Source: Streptomyces iconiensis (lineage in GTDB: Bacteria > Actinomycetota > Actinomycetes > Streptomycetales > Streptomycetaceae). Taken from it: a stretch of DNA of 64,000 nucleotides. Below the pieces are notes generated by a model. It ran no database searches. It was not told the origin of the DNA and saw nothing but the letters and a program-made list of their open reading frames with translations. Below are positions 34,826 to 44,360 of the stretch, in pieces (within the stretch, counting starts at the first letter, position 1; every line of letters begins with the position of its first letter). The stretch lies in contig NZ_JANCPR020000009.1 of the NCBI RefSeq assembly GCF_028657195.3, positions 186,001 to 250,000 on the forward strand, given 5' to 3'. The position numbers and the translations under genes are program-made.

Positions 34826-37800
34826 CTACTGCTGCCAGCCGCTGCCCGGTTGGGGCTGCTGGGGGTAGGGCGGGGAGTACGGCTGCTGGGCCTGGTGCGG
34901 GCCGGGCGGCGGGCCCGGGGCCTGGCCCTGCTGTGGCTGGCCCGGGACCTGGCCCTGGCCCGGCATGGGCGGGGCGAGCTGGGGTGGCGGGTTGCCGCCG
35001 TCCGCCATCCAGAGGCCCTGCTCGCGCTGTGCGCGTGCGAAGTCCTCGGCGACCAGTGCGGACAGGTTGAAGTACGCCTCGCGCGTCTTGGGCCGCATCA
35101 GGCTCAGGTCCAGTTCGGCACCGGCGGAGAGATGCTCGTCGAACGGGATCGTCACCACGCCTCTGCACCGCGTCTCGAAGTGCGCGACGATGTCCTCAAC
35201 CTTGATCATCTTGCCGGTCTCACGGACCCCGGAGATCACCGTGATGCTCCGCTGCACCAGGTCCGAATACCCGTGCGCTGCCAGCCAGTCCAGCGTCGTA
35301 CTGGCACTGGACGCGCCGTCGACCGACGGGGTGGAGATGATGATCAACTGGTCGGCGAGATCCAGCACTCCGCGCATCGCGGAGTAGAGCAGGCCCGTTC
35401 CCGAGTCCGTCAGGATGATCGGGTACTGCTTGCCGAGCACGTCGATGACGCGTCGGTAGTCGTCGTCGTTGAACGTTGTCGAGATCGCCGGGTCGACGTC
35501 GTTCGCCAGGATCTCCAAGCCGGACGCCGCCTGCGAGGTGAACCTGCGGATGTCCATGTAGCTGTTGAGATACGGGATCGCGCCGACCAGGTCCCGGATG
35601 GTGGCCCCGGTCTCGCGGCGCACCCTGCGGCCCAGGGTGCCCGCGTCCGGGTTGGCGTCGATCGCGATGACCTTGTCCTGGCGCTCCGTGGCGAGCGTGG
35701 AGCCCAGCGCCGTGGTGGTCGTGGTCTTGCCGACGCCGCCCTTGAGGCTGATGACCGCTATCCGGTAGCAGGACAGTACGGGCGTACGGATCAGCTCCAG
35801 CTTGCGCTGCCGCTCCGCCTCCTCCTTCTTGGCACCGAAGCGGAACCGGCTGGCCTTGTGGGGAGTCTGGGGGCGCGGCTTCTTCTTGCTGTTGATCAGC
35901 CGGTCCGAGGACAGCTCGACGGCGGCCGTGTAGCCGAGCGGTGAACCGGACTGGTCCAGCCGACGCGGGTCCACGGCACCGGGGTGGGGCTGGAGCGGTG
36001 AGTGCGCCTGCGCGGGGTTTCCGGGCTGGCCCTGTCCGGGCTGCTGCTGGCCGTGTTGGCCTTGGGCGGGCTGTGCCTGTCCGGGGTGAGGCTGTCCGGG
36101 TTGAGGCTGGGGCAGCTGGCCTTGCGGGTTCTGCTGACCGCCCTGCGTCGGCTGCCGTACGGGTTGGCCCTGCTCGTTGTGCCGGCCGCCCTGCGAGCCC
36201 TGCTGGCCCTGCTGGGGCAGCGGCTGGTGGCCGGGCCCGCCCGGTTGGAAGGCGCCGGGGGACTGCGGCTGTGCGCCCTGCGGCCGGCCGGGCTGTGCCT
36301 GCCCCTGCTGCTGTGGCGGGTAGCCGTAACCGGCCTGCGGCGGCTGGCCCTGTGCCGGGACGTGGGGCGCCTGTTGGGGCTGCTGAGGCGCGTACGCCGG
36401 AGGCAGTGCGGGCGTACCGGGCTGCTGGCCTGGCTGCCCGTGCTGTGCGGGCGGCACAGGGGGCGTACCACCGGGCGGTACGGGCATGCCCTGCGCGCCC
36501 TGGCCCGGCTGCGGCTGCGGCTGGTGCTGTCCTGGCTGAGGCTGGCCCGGCTGCGGATACCCGTACCCGCCCTGGGCGGCGTGCGGGAGCGCGCCCGGAG
36601 CCTGCGACTGCGGGGGCTGGTGCGGCTGTTGGGGGTGTTGGGGGTGGTTCGCTTGCTGCGGCGAGGGCGGGGAAGGCGGCTGCTGGGGCGGCGGGGCCTG
36701 CCCCTGCGCGGGGGGCTGCTGGGAGCGCCCCGACGTGTCCGGCATTTTCGGCCACGGTGAACCCGCGGGAGGCGGCGTCGCGGCTGCGGGCTGGAAGTCA
36801 GGCGGCAGCGGCGGGAGTCCGGGCGCACCTCCGCCGGTGCCGCCACCGCTGTCGGCCGGTGCAGGGGCCCACGGTGCGGCTTCCTGCGGAGCTGCGGGCG
36901 TGAGCGGGTGCGGGGGCACGGCGTCCTGGGGCTCGGCGTCGCTGGGTTCGGCGGGCGGGGGAGCGGGCGGTGCGTCCGCGATCCGGCGCTCGCTCGACGG
37001 CGCCTCCAGTGCGAAGTCGTAGGAGGCGGGAATCGAGTCCTGCGGCCCCGAGTGCGCGTCGGGGCCCGAGCCGGAGGGCGCGTCGGCGGCGGCCGTGGCC
37101 GGGTCTTGCGGCGCGTTGCCGTCGGAAGCAGGGGCGCTGCCCTCAACCGGAGCCGGTGGCAGGGGGCTTGAGGCGCTCCCGGATGGCGTGTCGTTCACCG
37201 CGCCTGACGTCTCGTTCACCGCCCCGTTCTTCCGGGCGGTGCCGTCCTGGGGGCCCTCGGGTGTGGCCCCGTTCTCTTCCTGCTCCTGCTCGCGCTCCTT
37301 GGTGGCGTACGCGGCGAACTCGCGACGCAGCGCCGCGGCGGAGAAGCGCACGGTGGCGCCGTCTTCGATGTCGCCCGTGTGCTCGGGGGACTCGCCTTCC
37401 TCGTCGGCTACGGGGCCACCGACTACGGGGTCACCGGCGGCGGGCTCGTCCGAATCGGGCTCGTCCGCAGTGGGTTCACCCGTACCGGGTTCGTCGGCGA
37501 CTGCGGCGCCCTCGCCGGCCCAGCCGTCCTCCGCGCCCTCACCCTCACCGTGCTCCGGCACGAGCTGGGCGTCGTCCGCGTGTGCGTCACTCTCCGGCGC
37601 CGAGGTCCGGTTCTCCGCTACGGGCGTCGCCTGGGGCGGGTTCGGGGGCGGAGGAGGGAACGACGTAGCGCCGGCGGGCGCGTACCCGGGCTCCTCGGCG
37701 AACGCGCCGCGAGCAGCCTCCGTGCCACCTGTAGCTGGGCCACTCGTAGCTGTCTCACCCGTAGCCGTTCCACCCGTAGCTGCCGAGTGGGAAGCGGCGT

Positions 37801-38254
37801 CACTCGAAGTGGTGTCGTCCCCAGCCGTCTCGCCCGCACCCATGGCCTCGGATGAGGACCCGGAGGGCCGCTCCCTGGCGAACTCTCCGGCGTTGCTGTC
37901 GAACTCGCCAGCCTCCGCGGCGCTCTCTTGTCCGGCACCTCCGGGCCACCCGGACTCCGGCTCCCGCGCGTTCTCCCGCTCCCCGAAGGGGACCGGCGAA
38001 GGCGAGGCGGACGGTTCGGGTGCGGGGTCGGGGGCGAGCGCTGCGGGCTCGTTCGCGGATGCCTCGGTGGGATCGGGCCCTGGCGTGCTCGCCGGAGGCG
38101 GACCGCCCGCGTCCTGCGTATACCAGGCAGGAGGGGTGTAGTCGATGGTGAACTGGCCTGTCGACTCGGTCTCGTGCTCGGCATCGTCCGCATCGAGCCG
38201 ATCGGAGCCGGGCATGGTCCCGCCGACGCGGATCTCGTCCCGATCGCTGCTCAC
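34826..38254 (-). CDS. EspI-like MinD/ParA-type ATPase of the ESX locus with giant disordered N-terminus
   Basis: A protein of about 1142 residues. The first 770 or so residues are low complexity: Glu/Ala/Ser-rich, then Pro/Gln/Gly-rich with QPGQ, PQQ and PGQ runs. After a basic linker ([18 protein letters not shown]) comes a SIMIBI-type ATPase: deviant Walker [13 protein letters not shown], then [36 protein letters not shown] and [22 protein letters not shown]. This is the plan of ESX-associated EspI (Rv3876-type) proteins, thought to regulate secretion. A second Pro/Gln-rich tail ends the protein. Start: the GTG at 38254 has an AGGAGG four bases before it; an ATG at 38275 with GGGGTGA is an alternative. 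It is the outermost gene of the secretion cluster. Confidence 0.75.
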   Translation of the reverse strand: MSSDRDEIRVGGTMPGSDRLDADDAEHETESTGQFTIDYTPPAWYTQDAGGPPPASTPGPDPTEASANEPAALAPDPAPEPSASPSPVPFGERENAREPESGWPGGAGQESAAEAGEFDSNAGEFARERPSGSSSEAMGAGETAGDDTTSSDAASHSAATGGTATGETATSGPATGGTEAARGAFAEEPGYAPAGATSFPPPPPNPPQATPVAENRTSAPESDAHADDAQLVPEHGEGEGAEDGWAGEGAAVADEPGTGEPTADEPDSDEPAAGDPVVGGPVADEEGESPEHTGDIEDGATVRFSAAALRREFAAYATKEREQEQEENGATPEGPQDGTARKNGAVNETSGAVNDTPSGSASSPLPPAPVEGSAPASDGNAPQDPATAAADAPSGSGPDAHSGPQDSIPASYDFALEAPSSERRIADAPPAPPPAEPSDAEPQDAVPPHPLTPAAPQEAAPWAPAPADSGGGTGGGAPGLPPLPPDFQPAAATPPPAGSPWPKMPDTSGRSQQPPAQGQAPPPQQPPSPPSPQQANHPQHPQQPHQPPQSQAPGALPHAAQGGYGYPQPGQPQPGQHQPQPQPGQGAQGMPVPPGGTPPVPPAQHGQPGQQPGTPALPPAYAPQQPQQAPHVPAQGQPPQAGYGYPPQQQGQAQPGRPQGAQPQSPGAFQPGGPGHQPLPQQGQQGSQGGRHNEQGQPVRQPTQGGQQNPQGQLPQPQPGQPHPGQAQPAQGQHGQQQPGQGQPGNPAQAHSPLQPHPGAVDPRRLDQSGSPLGYTAAVELSSDRLINSKKKPRPQTPHKASRFRFGAKKEEAERQRKLELIRTPVLSCYRIAVISLKGGVGKTTTTTALGSTLATERQDKVIAIDANPDAGTLGRRVRRETGATIRDLVGAIPYLNSYMDIRRFTSQAASGLEILANDVDPAISTTFNDDDYRRVIDVLGKQYPIILTDSGTGLLYSAMRGVLDLADQLIIISTPSVDGASSASTTLDWLAAHGYSDLVQRSITVISGVRETGKMIKVEDIVAHFETRCRGVVTIPFDEHLSAGAELDLSLMRPKTREAYFNLSALVAEDFARAQREQGLWMADGGNPPPQLAPPMPGQGQVPGQPQQGQAPGPPPGPHQAQQPYSPPYPQQPQPGSGWQQ

Positions 38255-38579
38255 AATGCCTCCTGCTGTGGTCATTCACCCCGGTTTTGCCGCACGCCAG
38301 CCCACGCGCGTCAGTCCAGCCTAATCATCGCAACTCCCGTTACGGCAGGGCGGCCCCGCAGCCTGTGGAGGAAGGAAGTGTGCCCCCTGGACGAACCTTC
38401 CAACTCCACCCGTGGGCGGCACAACCGGATGCACGTCCCGAACTTCGGACGTACCCCTCAGCCGTTTCCCCAGCCGCCCCATCAGCCGCTTCCCGGCCCA
38501 ACCGCCAACCGCCGGTCAGCAGCTGCCATCCGCAACCCGCCGCCCGTGTTCCGCCGCGGATGTCCGCTACGGGACCGGT
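38255..38579. other. Region between the EspI-like gene and its neighbour
   Basis: 325 bases with no gene recognised. On the minus strand TAGGCT (38318-38323) is a -10 candidate that would give a leader of about 55 bases for the EspI-like gene. The upstream part (38340-38579) is C-rich, and no structure stands out. Confidence 0.4.
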
Positions 38580-39290
38580 TCAGTCCAGCCGGCGCGGCGT
38601 CCCCAGCAGTCCGGACTCCGCGTCCGTCGGCTGCGTCAGCGCGTACTGCCGGTCGCGTCGCGTGCACCACAGTGTCACGCCGTCGCCCAGTGTGGACAGC
38701 GCCTCCACTTCCTGACGCGGCAGCTGCATGAGACGGCCGATCTGCTGGGCCTCGTCAGGAGAGACCCGCTGGACGCCCACGAGGTCCGCGCTGCGCAGCA
38801 ACCTGGGTGCCACGGGGCTCAGATACGGCAGCAGCGTCAGCACCGACTGCCACGGCATGGCGGCCACACGCCCGCGCGGGGGCCGCATACCGCAGTCCCG
38901 TATGACGAGAACGGGACTGCTGACCGTCGGCCCCATGGGAGGCACGCGGCCGACGTCGAAGAGGGAGATGCACTCCTGCCCCGCACCCGCCGCCTGCACC
39001 AGGTTCGTCCACACGTGCGCCCTGCCGGTCTCCACCGCCACCCTGGCGCCCGTTCCGGCCAGGCGCAGCGCGAGGACCTGGGCCGTCCAGAGGCCGCCGA
39101 TCAGCACGGCGTTGTACGCGGAGGGATGGTGGAAGCCCACCACCTGCGGGCGGCCCTCCGCGTCGTTGCCGACCACCACCCCGTCGTCGCCTATGGGCAG
39201 CGACAGTGCGGCCAAGTGGTCACCCGGTACGGCGTGTTCCGTACGGCGCGGGCCCGTGATCGCCCGGCCCAGCCTGCTCGCGGTACCCAT
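38580..39290 (-). CDS. Hypothetical ESX-locus protein
   Basis: A 236-residue protein with no transmembrane segment. Recognisable stretches are LPIGDDGVVVGNDAEGRPQVVGFHHPSAYNAVLIGGLWTAQVLALRLAGTGARVAVETGR and VSPDEAQQIGRLMQLPRQEVEALSTLGDGV. The start overlaps the eccE stop by one base (TGATG), so it is translated with EccE and is likely part of the secretion machinery. Alternation of beta strands and helices with GG-rich turns hints at a nucleotide-binding-like fold, but no Walker motif is present. No defined family was recognised. Confidence 0.65.
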   Translation of the reverse strand: MGTASRLGRAITGPRRTEHAVPGDHLAALSLPIGDDGVVVGNDAEGRPQVVGFHHPSAYNAVLIGGLWTAQVLALRLAGTGARVAVETGRAHVWTNLVQAAGAGQECISLFDVGRVPPMGPTVSSPVLVIRDCGMRPPRGRVAAMPWQSVLTLLPYLSPVAPRLLRSADLVGVQRVSPDEAQQIGRLMQLPRQEVEALSTLGDGVTLWCTRRDRQYALTQPTDAESGLLGTPRRLD

Positions 39291-40663
39291 CAGCGGACAC
39301 CTCCCAGTGGCAGTGTGGCGAGGGCGCCGGGGAGTTGCTCACGGTCGAGCCGTATGAGCCCCAGCTTGGCCGAACGGGCCGCCCGCTCCAGATGCTTGCG
39401 CGCCGCCACCAACTCGTTGTCCGAACGGCCGGTCAGCCGCACATGGCCGCTGACCGTCACAGCGCCGCGCCGCGCTGAGCGGCCGAGCGTCAGGCTGAAG
39501 GTGCTGGTGAGCGTGGGAACGGATGTCAGCAGCGCCACCAGCCTCGGCAGCGGGGTCGCCGCGCGGCCCAACTCGGGCCAGCGGCCGACCCCGTACGACG
39601 TGTGCCAGCGGTCGTCGCACCGCCAGGCGCGCGCCGACTCGGCCGTACGCCGCGCGGGAGCCGCGTCCGGCCTGCTCGCCCGCGCGGTGGCGGCCGGGCT
39701 CACACAGGCCGAGGTCGCCACGGCTGATATCAGCTCTTCCTCGTTGAGCACCGTCGAAACGAACCCGGCGCCCGTCACCCGGCTCGCCAGATGGTCCGCC
39801 GCACGCACCAGGCAGCGCTGCGCTCCCTGAAGGCCGCCACCACGTGCCTCGACGGCCTCGGGGCACAGCTCCGGGTCCAGCTTCAGCGCCACCCACGTCA
39901 GCCGCAGCGCGGGCGAGCCGGTCTGCTCCTGGAGCGGGCCATAACTGCGCCTCGCCACCGACTGGTCCGGCAGATGCGGCGCAGGAGCGGGCTGTACGTG
40001 CTGCACGACCTGGACCGACTCCAGCGCGATGCCGTCCACGTCGAGCGCGTCCTGTACGAGCGCCAGGGGCAGCGCGCGCGAACCGAACGCGGGCCGCAGC
40101 GCACTGGGCCCGGCCTCGATACGCACCACGGCGGTCAGGAACGAGCCGTCACCGAGCATCCCTATGGTGCGGCGCTTCTTGTCCAGGTAGGCGTACGTCC
40201 TCAGTCCCGGCGCGCACTCCACGAGAGGCAGGAAGCTGGCATCGACCCGCTCCCCCTCGCTGTCCAGCACCATCGCAGGCGTCAGCGGCTCGGCCGCCCC
40301 GCGCCTGCGGGCCCGCAGGGCGAGCAGCGTCCCGCCCCAGTCCCGCACGGAGCGCTGGTGCCGGCGCATCAGCGCCAGCACCACGAGCAGCGCGGCGACC
40401 ACCACGGCCGGCACCAGCATCAGCCGGCCGGCGGCGGCTGCGACCAGCAGGACGGCGCCCGCCAGCTCCAGCAGCACGAGTTGTTGCAGCTGGAACGGGC
40501 CGAGCCTGCTCGTCCGCGACTCGGATCGCAGCGTCGTGGAGGCCGGGACCTGCGGGCGCGGTGCGCGTGCCGCGGGTGTGGCGGCTCCCGGGCGCCGGGC
40601 CGGGTCGGGCCCAGGGCGCCTCGGGGTGCTCGCGGCACCCCGCGCCCGCGTCGCAGATCCCAT
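39290..40663 (-). CDS. eccE: Type VII secretion protein EccE
   Basis: A 457-residue membrane component of the ESX complex. A basic, Pro-rich N-terminus precedes two transmembrane helices (LVLLELAGAVLLVAAAAGRLMLVPAVVVAALLVVLALM, about residues 60-95). A large mixed alpha/beta cytoplasmic domain follows, with FLPLVECAPGLRTYAYLDKKRRTIGMLGDGSFLTAVVRIEAG near its start, the usual EccE layout. The ATG at 40663 has a G-rich ribosome-binding region; an upstream in-frame ATG at 40699 lacks one. It is divergent from eccB across a 234-base promoter region. Confidence 0.8.
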   Translation of the reverse strand: MGSATRARGAASTPRRPGPDPARRPGAATPAARAPRPQVPASTTLRSESRTSRLGPFQLQQLVLLELAGAVLLVAAAAGRLMLVPAVVVAALLVVLALMRRHQRSVRDWGGTLLALRARRRGAAEPLTPAMVLDSEGERVDASFLPLVECAPGLRTYAYLDKKRRTIGMLGDGSFLTAVVRIEAGPSALRPAFGSRALPLALVQDALDVDGIALESVQVVQHVQPAPAPHLPDQSVARRSYGPLQEQTGSPALRLTWVALKLDPELCPEAVEARGGGLQGAQRCLVRAADHLASRVTGAGFVSTVLNEEELISAVATSACVSPAATARASRPDAAPARRTAESARAWRCDDRWHTSYGVGRWPELGRAATPLPRLVALLTSVPTLTSTFSLTLGRSARRGAVTVSGHVRLTGRSDNELVAARKHLERAARSAKLGLIRLDREQLPGALATLPLGGVR

Positions 40664-40897
40664 CCCTGCTGGCCCCCTCTTTGTCCGAATTCGCCCCATC
40701 CGTCTGGGGAGTTGAGCGGGCGATCACGATACCGGAGCGGCGCGACACAATCCCCAACCGGCATAGTAGGTGCCCGGTCCGACAACCGGCAGCGTCTCGC
40801 GACGTTCCGAAGCCCGGTGGACGGGGCGCGTTCCGGCAGTGGCACCCGCCGGAAGCTACAGGGGACAGCAGGGACTTCAGGGGAGCGTCTTTCACTC

Positions 40898-42424
40898 ATG
40901 GCATCACGGCGCGACGAGCTCAACGCCTATACATTCGCGAAGAAGCGGATGGTCGCGGCATTTCTCCAGCCTTCGCCCACCGGTACCGAAGAGGGCGCTC
41001 CCCGGCCCCTGCGCGGCATTCTTCCGGGAATCATCATCGGTGTGGTGATCCTTGCGGGCTTCGGAGCCTGGGGCATGTTCAAACCCAAGGCACCCGACGG
41101 ATGGGACAAGCCGAAGGAGAAGGTCATCATCGGCTCCGACTCCACCACCCGCTACGTCGTCCTGCGGACCGACGGCAAGACACAGCTCCACCCGGTGCTC
41201 AACCTCGCCTCCGCCAAGCTGATCCTCGACCCCGGCAAGTCCGGCGACATCGTCGAGGTTGACGAGAAGGTCCTCGACAGCGGCAAGCTCCCGCACGGAC
41301 CGACCATCGGCATTCCCTATGCCCCCGACCGGCTGCCCGAGCCGGACGAAGCGGGCAGGAAGAAGCGCTGGGCCGTGTGCGAGCGCCCCAGCGAGGGCCA
41401 ACGGGCGGTCCAGAAGGGCGCGTTCGTCCTGGGAGACCGCGACCGGAACAAGGTCGAGGGCAAGAACCGGCTGCACGGCGGCGAACTCCTCTTCGTACAA
41501 GGCCCCGACGACCGGCTCTACGTGGTGGACAGGAAAGGTCGGCGCTACGCACTCCCTGACGACGAAACACTGCTCCGCATCCTGACGGGCAACCGCAAGC
41601 CCCAGCGTGTGTCCCGCCAGTGGCTCGCGACGCTCCACCAGGGCGACAACCTCTCCTTCCCGCAGGTCCCCGGCCGGGTCGGCAGCCCCGCGAACGTGCC
41701 AGGTCTCGACACGGAGACCAACAAGATCGGCACCGTGATTCGGGCGCCCGAAGGCAACCACAGGCAGCAGTACCTCGTGCTGAACCGGAGAGTCATGCCG
41801 GTCAGCGACTTCGTCGGCCAACTCCTGCTCAGCTCCAAGCAGCTGCTCAGCCTCCAGCAGAGCAAGCCCTATGACGTGAATGCCAGCGCCTTCTCGCCCA
41901 CCGGCGAGTTCCCGGGAAACCTCAGGTGGCCCGAGGACAAGAGCCATGCCGTCAACTCGGCCAGTACCAAGCCGGGCAGCCGAAACGTCGCCTGCAACGT
42001 CCTGCGCAAGGTGAACGGCAAGAACCGGACCACCCTCAGCACCTGGTCGGGCGACGACTTCCCCGAGCAGATCCCGGCCGGCTCCACCAGCGCGTACGTC
42101 ACCCCTGGCACCGGCCAGCTCTTCCGCCAGGTACAGGGCCGCAGCACCGGCGTGGGCGGCATCTTCCTCGTCACCGACACCGGCCTGCGGTACGCGATGC
42201 AGTCCAACAGCGACAGCGAGCGGGACGAGTCGGGCATCGGCGAGGACGGCAAGCGCAAGACCAAGGCGCAGGTGGAACAGGAACAGCAGGAGGGCCAGCT
42301 CGCCCAGCGGCGGCTCGGGTACGAAAAGGTCAAGGTCGCTCCCATCCCCGTCGAATGGTCGACCTTCCTGCCCACGGGACCCCGTCTCTCTACGGGCAGC
42401 GCGCTGCAGCCGCAGGGCTCCTGA
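40898..42424 (+). CDS. eccB: Type VII secretion protein EccB
   Basis: A 508-residue single-pass protein of the ESX core complex. The diagnostic N-terminus MASRRDELNAYTFAKKRMVAAFLQPSP is followed by PRPLRGILPGIIIGVVILAGFGAWGMFKP (transmembrane about residues 44-64). A long extracytoplasmic domain with repeated strand-loop units follows. It contains two conserved Cys (WAVCERP and NVACNVLRK) expected to form a disulfide. GGGGAG is the ribosome-binding site. The mycosin gene follows after 17 bases. Confidence 0.93.
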   Translation: MASRRDELNAYTFAKKRMVAAFLQPSPTGTEEGAPRPLRGILPGIIIGVVILAGFGAWGMFKPKAPDGWDKPKEKVIIGSDSTTRYVVLRTDGKTQLHPVLNLASAKLILDPGKSGDIVEVDEKVLDSGKLPHGPTIGIPYAPDRLPEPDEAGRKKRWAVCERPSEGQRAVQKGAFVLGDRDRNKVEGKNRLHGGELLFVQGPDDRLYVVDRKGRRYALPDDETLLRILTGNRKPQRVSRQWLATLHQGDNLSFPQVPGRVGSPANVPGLDTETNKIGTVIRAPEGNHRQQYLVLNRRVMPVSDFVGQLLLSSKQLLSLQQSKPYDVNASAFSPTGEFPGNLRWPEDKSHAVNSASTKPGSRNVACNVLRKVNGKNRTTLSTWSGDDFPEQIPAGSTSAYVTPGTGQLFRQVQGRSTGVGGIFLVTDTGLRYAMQSNSDSERDESGIGEDGKRKTKAQVEQEQQEGQLAQRRLGYEKVKVAPIPVEWSTFLPTGPRLSTGSALQPQGS

Positions 42425-42441
42425 GGGCGGGGGACGACGAC

Positions 42442-43743
42442 ATGCAGCGCAACCACCCCCGAGGCCCCGGCGCCACCACACGGCCCCGCACAAGCCGCCT
42501 CGCGGCGCTCGCAGCCGCGACCGCCGTCACCGCCTCCACCCTGACGGTCACGACGGCGACGCCGGCCGCCGCGGACGTCAGTACCCAGTGCAGCTTCCCC
42601 TCCAAGGCGTACAAGGGCCGCCCCTGGTCCCTCCAGCGCGTACTGCTGAACGAGCTGTGGCGCGACACCGATCAGGGTGAGGGCGTCCGAGTCGCCGTCA
42701 TCGACACGGGCGTGAGCACGGAGCACAAGCAGCTGAAGGACGCCGTCGACACCAAGTCGGGCAAGAACCTGCTGCCGAAGAAGCGCAAGAAGGACGAGTC
42801 CGGCCGCGTACAGCCCCGTGGCAAGGCCAACGGAACGACCGACAGCGTCGGCCACGGTACGAAGGTCGCCGGTATCATCGCCGCGCGCCCGGCCGACGAC
42901 ACCGGGTTCGTCGGCCTCGCGCCCAAGGCGACGATCATCCCGATCCAGCAGAACGACGCCAACGGAAGCGGCACGGCCGACACCCTCGCGGCGGCCATCG
43001 ACCACGCCGTGAGGGTGCGCGCCGACGTCATTAACATCTCCCAGGACACCGCGCAGGCCCTCAGCCCGAAGTCCTCGCTCGAACGCGCCGTCAACCGCGC
43101 CCTGCGCGCCAACGTCGTCGTCGTGGCCTCCGCCGGCAACGACGGCCTAGGCGGCAACGTCAAGGAGACCTACCCCGCCTCGTACCCCGGCGTCCTCGCC
43201 GTCGCCTCCTCGGACCGCAACAACGAAAGGGCGCCCTTCTCGCAGTCCGGCGAGTTCGTGGACGTGGCAGCTCCCGGAGTCGACATGATCTCCACCGTCC
43301 CCAAGGGCGGCCACTGCGCCGACAACGGCACCAGCTTCTCCGCACCCTACGTAGCGGGCGTTGCTGCCCTTCTACGTGCAAAGCACAACGACGGGGCAAA
43401 TAAGTGGACACAGAAGAACATCGTCGCCCAGATCGAGCAGACAGCCGAACGCTCCGTCTCAGGCCATGACCGACTGGTCGGCTGGGGCGTCATCGACCCC
43501 GTGCGCGCCCTCACCGAGGACGAACACCGCATCAACCGCCCGACAGCGAAGGAAGGCATGGAAAAGGGGCGCAAACCGACGCCCGCCAAACTCCAGTTGG
43601 GCGAAACCGAACAGGAGCGGAACGAGAGGCTGGGGACCTACGTCCTTGTAGGCGGCGGCACCCTCCTCGCGGTGGTCATCGGCAGCTCCCTCGTCTACCG
43701 CGACTGGCGCCGCCGCCGACAGACCGGTGACAGTGGCGCCTGA
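42442..43743 (+). CDS. mycP: Canonical mycosin: membrane-anchored S8 protease
   Basis: A 433-residue subtilase of the type VII system. Signal peptide LAALAAATAVTASTLTVTTATPAAA (about residues 20-44); triad Asp88 (VAVIDTGV), His138 (GHGTKVAG) and Ser298 (NGTSFSAPYVAG); oxyanion Asn in ASAGNDG. The C-terminal transmembrane helix (YVLVGGGTLLAVVIGSSLVY) is followed by a basic cytoplasmic tail. Mycosins stabilise the ESX membrane complex and cleave some substrates. It is co-transcribed with eccB. All catalytic residues are present, in contrast to one of the distant copies downstream. Confidence 0.93.
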   Translation: MQRNHPRGPGATTRPRTSRLAALAAATAVTASTLTVTTATPAAADVSTQCSFPSKAYKGRPWSLQRVLLNELWRDTDQGEGVRVAVIDTGVSTEHKQLKDAVDTKSGKNLLPKKRKKDESGRVQPRGKANGTTDSVGHGTKVAGIIAARPADDTGFVGLAPKATIIPIQQNDANGSGTADTLAAAIDHAVRVRADVINISQDTAQALSPKSSLERAVNRALRANVVVVASAGNDGLGGNVKETYPASYPGVLAVASSDRNNERAPFSQSGEFVDVAAPGVDMISTVPKGGHCADNGTSFSAPYVAGVAALLRAKHNDGANKWTQKNIVAQIEQTAERSVSGHDRLVGWGVIDPVRALTEDEHRINRPTAKEGMEKGRKPTPAKLQLGETEQERNERLGTYVLVGGGTLLAVVIGSSLVYRDWRRRRQTGDSGA

Positions 43744-43814
43744 TAGAAAAGTGTTTGATGCCACAGACATGCACCAATCAACTGCCCCGCGCTGATTTGC
43801 AGTTGGGACAGTCG

Positions 43815-43820
43815 TATGCT
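43815..43820 (+). promoter_or_regulatory. Candidate -10 element before the putative ESX substrate genes
   Basis: TATGCT fits TANNNT and lies in an unusually A/T-containing stretch (43742-43830) about 70 bases before the GTG at 43888. A weak CTGATT is at -35 distance (17 bases). Confidence 0.4.
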
Positions 43821-43887
43821 GTGGCTACAGTGACTGTGGGCGCACGACGCGCTACGGGCACGGCAACGGGTGGACGGGGAGGTCCTT

Positions 43888-44331
43888 GTGGGTTGGTCGG
43901 TGGAGAAGAACGGCGAGGCCCCGACGAAGAGCGACCTGAAGCGCGGCGCGGGTGAGCTCCAGAAGTTCAAGACCAAGGTCGACGGCATCCTCAGGAACCT
44001 TGAGGGCAGCGTCGCGGGCAAGACGGGCGTAGCTGGCCAGACGATCTCCGAGGGCGCCCTCAGCAGCACGGGCTACGAGTTCGCCGAGGCACAGGATCTG
44101 TTCAGCACGTACAGGACGGTGCACGCCGAGCTGGAGAGGCTGTCCCAGACGATCGGGGATCAGCTCGAATGCATCGGAATCGCGGTCCATGGCGCGGATG
44201 TCGGTTTTGACAACCTTGAAGTGGAACAGCAGCGACGGTTCTGGAAGCTCCAGAGCCGGGTGCGTGACAGGTACGAGGACACGGTCACGGGTGACAAGGG
44301 TCGTTCGGACATCAACGACAACAACTACTGA
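43888..44331 (+). CDS. Putative ESX-associated helical protein
   Basis: A 147-residue soluble protein of mainly helical, heptad-like character (SDLKRGAGELQKFKTKVDGILRNLEGSV, YRTVHAELERLSQTIGDQLECIGIAVHGADVGFDNLEVEQQRRFWKLQSRVRDRY). There is no WXG motif, but the length, helix content and location between the mycosin and a WXG-containing protein fit an ESX substrate or chaperone. The GTG at 43888 has GGGGAGG at ideal spacing. The second gene starts 29 bases downstream. No named family was recognised. Confidence 0.65.
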   Translation: MGWSVEKNGEAPTKSDLKRGAGELQKFKTKVDGILRNLEGSVAGKTGVAGQTISEGALSSTGYEFAEAQDLFSTYRTVHAELERLSQTIGDQLECIGIAVHGADVGFDNLEVEQQRRFWKLQSRVRDRYEDTVTGDKGRSDINDNNY

Positions 44332-44360
44332 CCGCTACAGCATCGAAGGGAGGCGCAGCT

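Noticed and set aside
34799..35944. Plus-strand frames opposite the EspI-like gene (34799-37171)
   Set aside because: They are Leu/Arg-rich mirrors of Pro/Gln repeats on the coding strand, with no ribosome-binding sites or motifs.
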